NCBI RefSeq assembly: GCF_050875635.1
Contig: NZ_JBPAOH010000027.1
Span: 1 to 64,000 of the forward strand
Length of the DNA: 64,000 nucleotides
Source of the DNA: Hassallia sp050875635
GTDB taxonomy: Bacteria > Cyanobacteriota > Cyanobacteriia > Cyanobacteriales > Nostocaceae
Direction of reading: 5' to 3'
The translations under genes and the position numbers were made by a program. Position 1 is the first letter of the stretch. Each line of letters starts with the position of its first letter. The notes under the pieces are model-generated. The model was not told the DNA's origin, did no database searches, and saw only the letters and a program-made list of their open reading frames with translations. Shown here piece by piece: positions 52,210 to 61,648 of this stretch.

Positions 52210-53013
52210 ATGGAGCCTGTATCATTGACGGCTGGGGCGATCGCTACTCTGGTTTTAACCAAAGCTATTGAAAAGACAGGTGAAAAGCTAGGAGAAAAGG
52301 CGCTGGAGAAAGGCAAAGAGTTAATGCAATTGCTGAAGCGCAAGTCTCCAAATACCGCAAGTGCCATAGAACTGGCTGCACAACGTCCAGAATTAACACA
52401 ACAACAGCCAGAGGATTATGGTATAGAGGTTTTGCAGGCAAAATTAGAGGAATCTGCTAAGGTTAATCCTGAAGTTGCTCAAGCAGTCCAAGCTGTAGCA
52501 GATGTTGTCAAGTCTCAACCTGCCAGCGTTCAAAATTTTACGAAATTAGCAGAAAAAATTGGGATGGTTGTACAGGGAGGTACAATTCATAACCCAACAA
52601 TAAATATATGACTACAAAATCCTGAGCAGCGCCGGAAAAAAGCAAAACTTAGCTTTGATTGCTTAATTAAAAAGGTTAAAAAAGAATTTAGCTTTCTAGA
52701 GGATTTAGATCCATACGAAGCCGGAAATCTTTGGAATTGTTTGGTAATAGATCAATCCGGAAAATTTGATTTTATGGATCTTGAAATACAAATTTTGAGA
52801 TTGGTGGTTGGCTATTGCTGCTACTATTCTCATGGATTTAGTTTACCACCACCAGCAAATGATTTAAATATTCTTGAAAGCGAAAAAGAATATTTCGCTC
52901 TAATAAAAAAGCTGTCTACATCAGGAGATTTAAGAAAAGAAAATCGTCAACATAAGCTTAGTTCTATAATTAAAAATAAACAATTAAAAAAAATTATCAT
53001 CTCAATGGAATGA
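52210..53013 (+). pseudogene. Conflict-associated helical protein split by an in-frame TGA
   Basis: The same frame runs through 268 codons, broken only at TGA 52609-52611. The first part (133 residues) opens MEPVSLTAGAIATLVLTKAI and ends VQGGTIHNPTINI, a leader module I know from cyanobacterial proteins fused to NACHT, HEAT or peptidase effectors. The second part (NPEQRRKKAKLSFDCLIKKV...) has no start codon of its own apart from TTG 52741. It is AT-rich. The downstream membrane-protein gene is 4 nt away. Either the fusion was split by mutation, or the TGA is read through; I cannot tell. Confidence 0.55.
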
Positions 53014-53017
53014 AGTA

Positions 53018-54193
53018 ATGTATTTAAATGATACTGAAAAACGAAGACTGATTCGAGAATATTTCAAATATCGAAAAGCATTGGAATCACTTTCATGGTT
53101 GGAAGATGAATCAATATTTGAATATCATAATTTGAATCATGTTATTTCAGAATTTATTGAGGAGAGTTGCAGGGATTTATGGCAATCAATCATTCAACGA
53201 AGATTTCCGAGAAAAGGTATATGGCTTTGTATAGGTTTTTTAACTTTAGTAAGATTAGGATATTCTTTAACCAGAGGAATAATAGAATTTTTTAATACAC
53301 TTTTAATCAGCAATCTTATATTTCTATTTGTTGGTATAGCAATTGTTATTTATCTATTGCCAAAATTGAAGTTAAGAAAGGTCATATATAAATTATATAG
53401 AGATAATCTCCCTCGCTCTCAAGTTACGGATGAGCAGATTATTGAATGGTTAAATGAAGATATATATAACCTTATAAAAATAAGTTTATTGGAGCTAAAT
53501 ATAGATGACAATGGGAGGCATCTTGAGAAAATCAAAAATAAATTAAGAGTTGAAGATTTAGAAGATGATGAATTAGAAGAATATGAAATCAATTCAAGAA
53601 AGAAGCAAAACTTACTTCAGCAAAGTCCAATATGGCTAAAATCTGGACGTGATGAAAAAAGTTTAAAGTCTATGATTCAAATAGATAACTCTCGTATTGC
53701 ATCTGACAAACAAAGACTTTTGATATCTCCAGGAGATTTTCAGAGTGTAACAACTACTGATGGCAGGAAAAGAATATACGGTGTATATGAGTTTATAGTA
53801 ATCTTTCTATGCAAAAACTTTTTATCATACTACAGATGCCATTGGAATTTCATGAGAGGTGTCTCTAGAAATGATGAAATGTGTGAATATCTGTATGACA
53901 GTATTGTTTCGGTTAAAATTAGAGAAAGAGCATCTTCTAATATAATCGATAGTACATTAAAGAAGAGAGTTTATAGTGAGTTCATATCTATCACCACTAA
54001 AGACGGTAAAGAAGTTGAATTTAAAATAGAACAAGGAAAAAAATTATCTTCTAATACTTGTTATCGCTCACCCGCTAAATCGGCAGTCAAAGCTATCCGG
54101 CGAATGCTAAGACAGCGGCGAATCGATGTTTTGAGAGTAGAACAAGAAGATAGCCAAGCATATTTAAATGATATGGATTGGGATGATGAGTAA
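53018..54193 (+). CDS. Two-helix membrane protein of unknown family
   Basis: The 391-residue protein has a soluble helical N-terminus, a pair of membrane helices (about 68-84 and 96-114; WLCIGFLTLVRLGYSL and LLISNLIFLFVGIAIVIYLL), a charged middle part (EDLEDDELEEYEINS) and a C-terminal domain with FKIEQGKKLSSNTCYRSPAK and basic helices (SAVKAIRRMLRQRRIDVLRV). No enzyme motif is found. It is AT-rich compared with its neighbours and starts 4 nt after the split helical gene, forming a likely operon. The layout (leader-type protein plus membrane protein) is like a defence or stress module, but this is inference. Confidence 0.75.
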   Translation: MYLNDTEKRRLIREYFKYRKALESLSWLEDESIFEYHNLNHVISEFIEESCRDLWQSIIQRRFPRKGIWLCIGFLTLVRLGYSLTRGIIEFFNTLLISNLIFLFVGIAIVIYLLPKLKLRKVIYKLYRDNLPRSQVTDEQIIEWLNEDIYNLIKISLLELNIDDNGRHLEKIKNKLRVEDLEDDELEEYEINSRKKQNLLQQSPIWLKSGRDEKSLKSMIQIDNSRIASDKQRLLISPGDFQSVTTTDGRKRIYGVYEFIVIFLCKNFLSYYRCHWNFMRGVSRNDEMCEYLYDSIVSVKIRERASSNIIDSTLKKRVYSEFISITTKDGKEVEFKIEQGKKLSSNTCYRSPAKSAVKAIRRMLRQRRIDVLRVEQEDSQAYLNDMDWDDE

Positions 54194-54488
54194 TTATTTA
54201 TAATAATTTATTAGAAGTATCTACGGGTTAATCGCTCCAAAAAATACTATTACTATCTGTTTTGGATAAGAGCAAGACAAGGGATAATAGTCTGACTATA
54301 AATCGGTTTCTATTACGTTAAGCATCCTTAACCGAACTTAATTTTTATCGCACTTCTAGGAACACATTTACTCACATTTGTGTCCTAATTGATTAGGGCT
54401 AACTCTATTTTTTATATACTTAATTGTTTTTTTACATAAAAAGATGTATAAATGCTAGAATTCACAGTTGGAAAGTTAGGATACCTCA

Positions 54489-55928
54489 ATGCCAGTTGTA
54501 GCTAGCGAAATCAAGTTTGGTACAGACGGCTGGCGGGGCGTGATTGGTGATGAATTCACCTTTGAACGCCTCGCTTTAGTCGCACCAATTGCAGCGCAAG
54601 TATTATTTAACACGTATAATTCAACGGTGAATAGCCCGACAATTATTGTCGGTTACGATCGCCGATTTATGGCGGAAGATTTCGCCCGTGCTGTTGCTGA
54701 TAGTGTCACGAAGATCGGATTTGATGTATTATTGAGCGAAACCTTTGCCCCAACTCCGGCTTTTAGCTGGGCGGCAAAACAACTCAATGCGTTGGGTGCG
54801 CTGGTAATTACAGCAAGTCATAATCCGGGAAAATATTTGGGCTTAAAAGTCAAGGGGGCTTTTGGGGGATCGGTGCCGCCAGAAGTAACCCATGAGATAG
54901 AAGCGCTTTTGTCTGATAAAGTGCAAACTGCTGCAACTCCAGGCAAAATCGAAATGTTCAACCCTTGGGGCAGTTATTGTCAAGGGCTTGAAGGCAAAGT
55001 TGATATTGCCAAGATTCGAGAGGCGATAAATTCAGGTAAACTGACGGTATTCGCCGATGTGATGCATGGAGCTGCATCTGGTGGATTGGCGATGCTGCTA
55101 GGAAATCAAGTAAAAGAAATAAATAGCGATCGCGATCCGCTTTTTGGTGGTGGTGCCCCAGAACCGTTACCCAAATACATGAAGCGTCTATTTGAAGTGA
55201 TGAAGACGCACCGCGAAAGCAATCAAGGTTTGACGGTAGGATTAGTATTTGATGGAGATTGCGATCGCATTGCCAGTGTAGATGGTGAAGGTAACTTCCT
55301 CAGTTCACAAGTATTAATCCCAATATTAATCGACCACTTAACCTTAAGGCGCGGTTTTAAAGGCGAAATAGTCAAAACTGTTAGTGGTTCTGACTTAATT
55401 CCCCGCGTTGCTGCACTGCACAAGTTATCAGTATTTGAAACAGCAGTTGGTTACAAATACATCGCCGATCGCATGTTAGTATCGCAAGTATTACTAGGCG
55501 GCGAAGAATCAGGCGGAATTGGTTATGGTAGCCATATTCCCGAACGCGATGCACTGCTATCAGCATTATACGTGCTAGAGGCAATTGTTGAATCAAAACT
55601 GGATTTAGGCGATTATTACCGTCATTTGCAAGAACAAGCTGGTTTTGATTCGGCATACGATCGCATTGATTTACCTCTAGCAAGTATGGATGTGCGATCG
55701 CGTCTTTTGCAACAACTGCAAAAAGAACCTTTAACAGAAATTGCCGGACTTGCAGTCATTGATTGTCAAACAATCGACGGCTACAAGTTCCGTTTAGCTG
55801 ATAATAGTTGGTTGATGATTCGTTTCAGCGGAACTGAACCAGTTTTACGTCTATACTGCGAAGCGCCAACACTCGAACAAGTGCATCAAACTCTCGCTTG
55901 GGCGAAAGATTGGGCGAATTCTGTTTAA
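54489..55928 (+). CDS. Phosphoglucomutase/phosphomannomutase family protein
   Basis: The 479-residue alpha-D-phosphohexomutase interconverts hexose 1- and 6-phosphates. The phosphoserine motif is ITASHNPGKYLG, the metal loop FDGDCDRIA, the sugar-specificity loop GGEESGGIGYG and the phosphate-binding end RFSGTEPVLRLYCE. GTDGWRG in the N-terminus is the usual opening. It could serve glucosamine, glucose or mannose phosphates; I do not assign a symbol. A 295-nt AT-rich region precedes it. Confidence 0.93.
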   Translation: MPVVASEIKFGTDGWRGVIGDEFTFERLALVAPIAAQVLFNTYNSTVNSPTIIVGYDRRFMAEDFARAVADSVTKIGFDVLLSETFAPTPAFSWAAKQLNALGALVITASHNPGKYLGLKVKGAFGGSVPPEVTHEIEALLSDKVQTAATPGKIEMFNPWGSYCQGLEGKVDIAKIREAINSGKLTVFADVMHGAASGGLAMLLGNQVKEINSDRDPLFGGGAPEPLPKYMKRLFEVMKTHRESNQGLTVGLVFDGDCDRIASVDGEGNFLSSQVLIPILIDHLTLRRGFKGEIVKTVSGSDLIPRVAALHKLSVFETAVGYKYIADRMLVSQVLLGGEESGGIGYGSHIPERDALLSALYVLEAIVESKLDLGDYYRHLQEQAGFDSAYDRIDLPLASMDVRSRLLQQLQKEPLTEIAGLAVIDCQTIDGYKFRLADNSWLMIRFSGTEPVLRLYCEAPTLEQVHQTLAWAKDWANSV

Positions 55929-56031
55929 CAAAGTGTAGTAGCATAGATAAATATGCCTATGCTACTACAATTGTTAGTTTAGTTTGCTAACAGGGAATCC
56001 TAAAGCAAACACCAGCTTAGGAGTGATTATT

Positions 56032-56616
56032 ATGGAGTTAAACAACTTCAGCCTTAGTATTTCACCAGGAACTGAATTATCTGGAGGTTATGTGCAGCTA
56101 GAACATAACACCCAGTACAAGGTAGTTTTGGCTAATCAGCGTGCTATGCGTTGTGATGCCAAGCTCGAAATTGATGGCAAGCATGTGGGAACGTGGCGAC
56201 TTGAAGAGTATGATTCAATTGTGCTGGAACGTCCGGCACATGATACCGGACGATTTACGTTTTATAAATTGGGAAGTGCTGAGGCTGCCAAAGCTGGTAT
56301 TAGTAAAGAGAATGCCAATCTTGGTTTAGTCAAAGTTACCTTTACTCCAGAGCATCAAGTTCAAACACGCACATCACCAGCTTACAGTTCACCTCCAGTA
56401 ACAAGAGGAACGATAGAAGAAGGCACAACACGTTCCTTTAGTGCTGGTGGTACAGGATTATCTGGTGAGAGTAAGCAGCAATTTGGCAATGCGACTGCAA
56501 TTGATTACGATTATTCACAAGCTACTGTAATTCACCTGCGGTTAGTAGCAAGAGTTGACGAACCCCGTCCTTTGACACCGTTATCGAATCCAGTACCCCC
56601 ACCAATTCACTTGTAG
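56032..56616 (+). CDS. Conserved-looking soluble protein of unknown function
   Basis: I start at ATG 56032, with TAGGAG 9 nt upstream, giving 194 residues. The first 110 residues form a compact beta-rich domain (MELNNFSLSISPGTELSGGY, YKVVLANQRAMRCDAKLEID, TFYKLGSAEAAKAG); the C-terminal part is a Thr/Gly/Ser-rich linker followed by VIHLRLVARVDEP. No signal peptide. The rdgB gene begins 10 nt downstream, so they share a transcript. No function is known to me. Confidence 0.75.
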   Translation: MELNNFSLSISPGTELSGGYVQLEHNTQYKVVLANQRAMRCDAKLEIDGKHVGTWRLEEYDSIVLERPAHDTGRFTFYKLGSAEAAKAGISKENANLGLVKVTFTPEHQVQTRTSPAYSSPPVTRGTIEEGTTRSFSAGGTGLSGESKQQFGNATAIDYDYSQATVIHLRLVARVDEPRPLTPLSNPVPPPIHL

Positions 56617-56626
56617 AAAAACGACG

Positions 56627-57202
56627 ATGACAAGACTTGTGGTTGCAACCTCAAATCCCGGTAAGTTGCGGGAAATGCAAGCTTACCTGGCTGATTTAGG
56701 TTGGGAATTGACTTTAAAACCTGAGGAATTGGAAGTTGAGGAGACAGGGGACACCTTTGCTGCAAACGCTTGTTTAAAAGCCTCTCAGGTGGCTAATTCG
56801 ACAGGAAATTGGGCGATCGCCGATGACTCTGGTTTGCAAATTGATGCTCTTGGTGGGGCACCCGGAGTGTATTCTGCACGTTATGGCAAAACTGACTCTG
56901 AACGCATTGCCAGGGTATTGAGAGAATTGAAGGACGAACCGAATCGGCAAGCGCAATTTGTGTGTGCGGTGGCGATCGCTCGTCCAGATGGAGCGGTGGC
57001 GCTACAATCTGAAGGTGTTTGTCGTGGCGAAATTCTCGAATCCCCCCGTGGTAATGGTGGTTTCGGCTACGATCCAATTTTTTATGTTCCAGAAAAACAA
57101 TTAACCTTTGCCGAGATGACAGCAGACTTGAAACGGTCAATTAGTCATCGAGGCAAAGCAATTGAGGCTTTACTTCCCCAACTGAAGAAAGTTAGGAGTT
57201 AA
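56627..57202 (+). CDS. rdgB: XTP/dITP diphosphatase (RdgB/HAM1 family)
   Basis: The 191-residue enzyme removes non-canonical purine nucleoside triphosphates (dITP, XTP). It has VVATSNPGKLREM, the metal-binding ADDSGLQIDALGG and the C-terminal FAEMTADLKRSISHRGKA. Length is normal. The final codons (KKVRS) and stop are part of the 86-bp duplicated unit that follows. It is convergent with glnB. Confidence 0.95.
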   Translation: MTRLVVATSNPGKLREMQAYLADLGWELTLKPEELEVEETGDTFAANACLKASQVANSTGNWAIADDSGLQIDALGGAPGVYSARYGKTDSERIARVLRELKDEPNRQAQFVCAVAIARPDGAVALQSEGVCRGEILESPRGNGGFGYDPIFYVPEKQLTFAEMTADLKRSISHRGKAIEALLPQLKKVRS

Positions 57203-57355
57203 AAGTTATGAGTTATGAGTTATGAGCTGAAGAATATTTTTAATTCAAAACTCAAAGCCCAAAACTTTTAGAGAAAGTTAGGAGTTAAAAGTTATGAGTT
57301 ATGAGTTATGAGCTGAAGAATATTTTTAATTCAAAACTCAAAGCCCAAAACTTTT
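57186..57355. repeat. 86-bp direct duplication including the 3' end of rdgB
   Basis: The unit at 57186-57271 is repeated from 57272 to about 57355, nearly identical, with AGTTATG runs and AATTCAAAACTCAAAGCCCA. The following CCTAACTCC run (57360-57410) is complementary to the GTTAGGAGTT start, so the whole stretch can fold as a hairpin. Confidence 0.88.
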
Positions 57356-57411
57356 TATTCCTAACTCCTAATTCCTAACTCTTAACTCTTAATTCCTAAC
57401 TCCTAACTTTT

Positions 57412-57750
57412 TTAAACTGCTTCTGTGTTCTTTTCCCCGGTACGAATGCGTACAACTTGCTCAACCGGTGAGATAAAAATCTTACCATCACCGATTTCAC
57501 CAGTGCGGGCAGCGGCGATAACTTTGTCTACCACCATATCAACTTGGCTGTCTTCTACGACAATTTCCACTTTGAGCTTTTGCAGAAACTCAACCGTGTA
57601 TTCAGAACCGCGATAGCGTTCGGTTTGACCTTTTTGCCGTCCGAAACCCCGGACTTCGGAAACGGTCATACCGACGATACCAGCGTTGACCAAAGCAATT
57701 TTCACTTCATCGAGCTTAAAAGGGCGAATAATCGCTTCTACTTTTTTCAT
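57412..57750 (-). CDS. glnB: Nitrogen regulatory protein P-II (GlnB)
   Basis: The 112-residue trimer subunit senses ATP/ADP and 2-oxoglutarate and controls nitrogen and carbon metabolism (NAGK, PipX, nitrate uptake). ATG 57750 gives MKKVEAIIRPFKLDEVKIAL, the standard length. The T-loop (about 37-55) has RYRGSEYTVEF with Ser49, the phosphorylation site in cyanobacteria, and Tyr51. The C-terminal signature TGEIGDGKIFISPVEQVVRI is complete. No GTA-N8-TAC NtcA box was found in the 190 bases upstream. Confidence 0.97.
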   Translation of the reverse strand: MKKVEAIIRPFKLDEVKIALVNAGIVGMTVSEVRGFGRQKGQTERYRGSEYTVEFLQKLKVEIVVEDSQVDMVVDKVIAAARTGEIGDGKIFISPVEQVVRIRTGEKNTEAV

Positions 57751-57943
57751 TATTTCCACTCCTTACTTCTAATAGCTTCGTTTATCTATCTAAGCAGATC
57801 ATCTATCTAACGCTTAAAAAAGCAGCTCTGGCGATTTTTATCCTCAAATTAGCATTTTTTCGGTATTTTTCGTCAGCAAAAGGAAATTTGTCCATTTTTG
57901 AGCAGTTTTGCGGAGATATTCAAGAGACTAGATTTAAGCTATT

Positions 57944-58528
57944 TTACCGAGTTTGATGCTCAAAAAACGGACGTACAATTACATACCCAACGCCAAAAGC
58001 TGTAAGTATGATTAATAAAATGGCAATGACTAACGACCAAGCACTGAATTGTTTCGGCTCTGGTTCACTATCGGGATAATAGCGTACTTCTTCCTCTTCT
58101 ATGAAAACTGGTTCGGGTACGGGGGGAGAGAAGTCTGAACTACCGAAATTGTCAGGCACATTTTCCGGGACTGCGGGTGAATAAACATGAGAAACCTGCT
58201 GTTGTCGTACTTGATTTAGGGGATGTCTGGTTTGACTTTTTAAATCGCCATTTGCGTAAGGAATTTGGTTATGCTTAGTCGCAGGTGAGGTATGAACCAA
58301 ATTTTGCAGGTGTGAAAAAGACTGAACAACTTTGGTAATTTCTTGTCGGAGTAGTTGATTTTCCTGCACTAATTGTTTATTTTGGGCGGTGAGTGCATCT
58401 AACATTGTCTCTGCTGCTTGCAATTCTCCTGCCAAATCTCGGTATACAGATAGTGGTACAGAGGGAGAGTAGGCTTTAGGGTTTGCTGTAGATGTATGAC
58501 TGGGAATAGAACCTGTGCTTGTTCGCAT
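57944..58528 (-). CDS. Coiled-coil protein with C-terminal membrane anchor
   Basis: The 194-residue protein has a Ser/Thr/Pro-rich start, a coiled coil (about 28-75; LAGELQAAETMLDALTAQNK), a disordered acidic, Pro-rich stretch (PPVPEPVFIEEEEVRYYPDS) and a single C-terminal helix (SLVIAILLIILTAFGVGYVI). The topology suggests a tail-anchored protein with a cytoplasmic coiled coil. The family is not recognised. It lies upstream of glnB, on the same strand but 193 nt away, so it is probably separate. Confidence 0.65.
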   Translation of the reverse strand: MRTSTGSIPSHTSTANPKAYSPSVPLSVYRDLAGELQAAETMLDALTAQNKQLVQENQLLRQEITKVVQSFSHLQNLVHTSPATKHNQIPYANGDLKSQTRHPLNQVRQQQVSHVYSPAVPENVPDNFGSSDFSPPVPEPVFIEEEEVRYYPDSEPEPKQFSAWSLVIAILLIILTAFGVGYVIVRPFFEHQTR

Positions 58529-58712
58529 CGGTAGTTTACTATCAAAAATGAATGTAATTAGATTATTCTGAACTGCTATTAGAAAGAGTCAGCCCGGAAA
58601 CTATGCCCAAGAATAATAGAAAAATGTCCACAAAAGCAAAGAATTTTTCTTTACATTTTTTAATGAAGGACATACGGAAAGTGGGGAGGCTGGGGAAGAT
58701 AAGGGAAGCGTG

Positions 58713-59534
58713 TTAATTTTTTAACAATGGGAAAAAATGTCCTACAGGACCTTGCCCTTTGCCTATATCTAAAGCGTAAGAGAGTGCAGTGGTGAGGTAA
58801 TTTTTTGCTTGTTGCACTGCTGCGAACAAGTCTTTTCCCATTGCTAGATTAGCAGCGATCGCCGCCGATAAAGTACAACCAGTGCCGTGAGTATTTTCTG
58901 TATCAACTTGCTTTGTTGATAAAGTTTCCAGATTTTGCCCATCAAAATATATATCAACACCTCGCAAATTCTCTTGCATCCCTCCACCCTTAACTAAAAC
59001 AGCTTTCGCCCTCAATTCGCGGTGAATTATTTGCGCTGCTGCTTTCATCTCATCCAGGGTGTTAATCTCTAAGTTAGTTAAAATCTGTGCTTCATACCGA
59101 TTTGGCGTGACAATTGTCGCTTTGGGGATGAGGAGATGGCTTATAGTCTGTACGGCATCATCAGAAATCAACTGCGCCCCGGTGCGTGATACCATTACAG
59201 GATCGACTACTAAATTATCGATTTGTAAAGTTTCTACTTCTTGGGCAACAGCAGCGATAATTTCCTGGTTGAGTAACATTCCCGTTTTCGCTGCTTGCAC
59301 GCCAATATCTTCAACTACGGCGTGAATTTGGGCGATAACAGCTTCTTTTGGCATTGCATCAACCCGCGCTACTCCTACAGTATTCTGTGCTGTGACGCAG
59401 GTAATAGCGCTAGTACCGTGGACGCAGTGAAAAGCAAAGGTGCGTAAATCAGCTTGAATTCCTGCACCTCCACCGCTATCGGAACCAGCGATGGTTAAAG
59501 CAACAGGTATTTTGGATGTTGTTTGGGTGTTCAT
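58713..59534 (-). CDS. thiD: Hydroxymethylpyrimidine/phosphomethylpyrimidine kinase ThiD
   Basis: The 273-residue enzyme phosphorylates HMP and HMP-phosphate in thiamine synthesis. ATG 59534 gives MNTQTTSKIPVALTIAGSDS; longer frames run into the repeat array and are not credible. It has AGSDSGGGAGIQADLRTF, KTGML, VVDPVMVSRTGAQL and the ATP loop ENTHGTGCTLSAAIAANLA. Its pathway partner is thiC in this window. No riboswitch is visible upstream, where the C-rich array lies. Confidence 0.95.
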   Translation of the reverse strand: MNTQTTSKIPVALTIAGSDSGGGAGIQADLRTFAFHCVHGTSAITCVTAQNTVGVARVDAMPKEAVIAQIHAVVEDIGVQAAKTGMLLNQEIIAAVAQEVETLQIDNLVVDPVMVSRTGAQLISDDAVQTISHLLIPKATIVTPNRYEAQILTNLEINTLDEMKAAAQIIHRELRAKAVLVKGGGMQENLRGVDIYFDGQNLETLSTKQVDTENTHGTGCTLSAAIAANLAMGKDLFAAVQQAKNYLTTALSYALDIGKGQGPVGHFFPLLKN

Positions 59535-59722
59535 GGGGAGTGGGGAGTAGGGAGTGGGGAGTGGGGAGTGGGGAGTGGGGGAGTGGGGGAGTGGGGGAGT
59601 GGGAGACAAGGGGACAAGGAGACAAGGAGACAAAAAGAATAATTCTTGTTTCTCCCCATCCCCCCATCCCCCCCTCTCCCCACTCTCCCCCTGCCCCCCT
59701 CCCCCCATCCCCCCATCCCCAG
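59535..59722. repeat. Composite GTGGGGA/CCCCATC array
   Basis: GGGGAGTGGGGAGTGGGG repeats and GGGGACAAGG are followed by AAAAAGAATAATTCTT and CCCCCATCCCCCCTC repeats. The middle is nearly identical to 22550-22605. It fills the gap between thiD and the HAD-ATPase gene, both on the minus strand. Confidence 0.88.
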
Positions 59723-61435
59723 TTAAGCTGGTAAGGTGTAACGTTGTTCGATCGCTTGTTTGATTGCTGTGCGACTTTCGTTAGCTGAGGTATGAGGATT
59801 TTTCTCAATTTTCTCAGCTTCTTGTGCTAAAGAATCATCTTTGATCGCTTCTTGAAACCAGCGGGAATAATCTCCCTGTTGTAGATGATATAACCATGTT
59901 TCATCATCTACGCCTTCTGCCATTTGAGTAAATAAAATCAAATTTTGGGCACGGAGATTTAATTTGCCTTCTGCACCTCTAAAGTAAAAGCTTTTATCTT
60001 CTCCGAGTTCGCCTTCAGCATATTTACGGAGATGGCGACGGCGTTCGGTACGCCCAGGTTTAAAGCGAAAACGTAGGGGTTCAGTATTTTGTTTGCGGAA
60101 CCAAACTAACGCTTCTCCTGGTTGTAAAGTTTGCGGTGTAAGCTTTGGCGGAAAGTTACCGACAACTGAGCATAATTGTTTGATGTTTTCCTCTGGGGAT
60201 TTGCCCACGCTGAGGATGGTATCTATTAATGATAAGGCTGGTGCTGCAACTTGATCGGGATGTACTGTAATTAACATCAGACCCGGAAATTGTTGCGGTA
60301 GTGTTAATTCAGTGGGGTTCCAAGATGCGGGCATTTCGTGGTGTGCTTCATCGACAACTATCCAATGAGGACGACCGGTACGCGATCGCATTTCTTGTAA
60401 TATCGGCAGCAGTTCCGCAAAAAATGCCGGACGATCCTGCAAAGCAACGCCCAATAAGTTTAGTATCACATTTTGATGCGGTTGTTCAAGTAAATCTAAT
60501 ACTTCGGATATTCTTGGAGAGCGATCGGCATCACCCACGATAACCGCACCATCAAAATTTTCATAATCGCCTTCTGGATCAATAATACAAAATTGATAAT
60601 TTTGCTCGGCGATGCGTTCTAATACACCTGTGGCTAAAGTAGATTTACCACCGCCAGATGTGCCAGCCAAAAGTATACTTGAACCATAAGCGGGAATATT
60701 TAGTTCACTATCATCTTCGGTTGTACCTAACAAGATATTGTGTCTTTGTAATTGATCGTTCAACTCAGATAAATCTGAGGCAATCATCCGATCAATTAGT
60801 TCAATAACGCCAGCACCACGACTATTATTAGTAACAAAATCTACACGTTCCTTGACAATTGGTAAAGCGTTGGCAACAGCAACCGAAAATTCGCAGAAGT
60901 TAAGCATAGCGTGATCGTTTTCTGCATCACCTACACCGACAACGTTATGCGGCGATAAATTCATCTCATTTAACGCCGCACTCAATCCAGATGCTTTATT
61001 GATACCTGAAGGTAGCACCATCACAGCACCTTTGTTAAAAATAACTTGCAATTCTAATCCTAAGTCGCGGATAGCTTGCAATACTGTATTTTCATTTGGA
61101 TGCCAAGTCGCAACAATCACCCTACCAACAGACAAAGGATCGACGTTGCGTTCTTGTAGTAATTTAACAAACTCTTTTGGGGGTTGTGCGCCTAATAATT
61201 TTTCCTCCCGCGTAGCAGGTGAATACAACAAAGCACCGTTTTCCGCTACCACATAATCAAATAAATCAACTTGCGGAAATACGCGCAACAAATCGTCCAA
61301 CTCGCGTCCGGTAACTAAAATCAGTTTCCGTCCAGAATTTTGTAAGCGTTTTAGAGCTTCTAAGGTATCCTCATTTACATGACCATCTGTTGCTAGCGTG
61401 CCGTCGTAATCTGTAGCTAATGCAAAGTAATGCAT
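59723..61435 (-). CDS. HAD phosphatase fused to a P-loop ATPase
   Basis: The 570-residue fusion starts at ATG 61435 (MHYFALATDYDGTLATDGHV). The N-terminal half (about 1-235) is a HAD-IIB/Cof-type phosphatase with nucleophile Asp9 and Asp11 in DYDGT, motif II VTGR, and GVGDAENDHAML. The C-terminal half is a HerA/VirB4-like ATPase with Walker A GTSGGGKST near 260 and Walker B VVDEAHHE near 358. No membrane segment. The fusion suggests coupling of dephosphorylation of a sugar- or nucleotide-type substrate to an ATP-driven motor or switch; no partner is adjacent. The stop is at the edge of the array. Confidence 0.85.
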   Translation of the reverse strand: MHYFALATDYDGTLATDGHVNEDTLEALKRLQNSGRKLILVTGRELDDLLRVFPQVDLFDYVVAENGALLYSPATREEKLLGAQPPKEFVKLLQERNVDPLSVGRVIVATWHPNENTVLQAIRDLGLELQVIFNKGAVMVLPSGINKASGLSAALNEMNLSPHNVVGVGDAENDHAMLNFCEFSVAVANALPIVKERVDFVTNNSRGAGVIELIDRMIASDLSELNDQLQRHNILLGTTEDDSELNIPAYGSSILLAGTSGGGKSTLATGVLERIAEQNYQFCIIDPEGDYENFDGAVIVGDADRSPRISEVLDLLEQPHQNVILNLLGVALQDRPAFFAELLPILQEMRSRTGRPHWIVVDEAHHEMPASWNPTELTLPQQFPGLMLITVHPDQVAAPALSLIDTILSVGKSPEENIKQLCSVVGNFPPKLTPQTLQPGEALVWFRKQNTEPLRFRFKPGRTERRRHLRKYAEGELGEDKSFYFRGAEGKLNLRAQNLILFTQMAEGVDDETWLYHLQQGDYSRWFQEAIKDDSLAQEAEKIEKNPHTSANESRTAIKQAIEQRYTLPA

Positions 61436-61648
61436 GGTGTAGGAGAAAATTTGCTTATATTCATACATTTATAGAATTACTTCTTTTTTCAGCTTTATTT
61501 ATCCAGCTTGAGATATAAAAACGTTGACGTAAAAGTGCAAAGTTTATTTTAGAGTCTTGGTTTATGCCACAAAAAGAAGCAACTAACGTGTTAAGTTAAA
61601 AAACTGTAACTTACTTGCACTCTTATAATTATCAGGAAATATTAGCTA

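Noticed and set aside
57751..57943. NtcA binding site upstream of glnB
   Set aside because: No GTA-N8-TAC match was found on either strand by eye.
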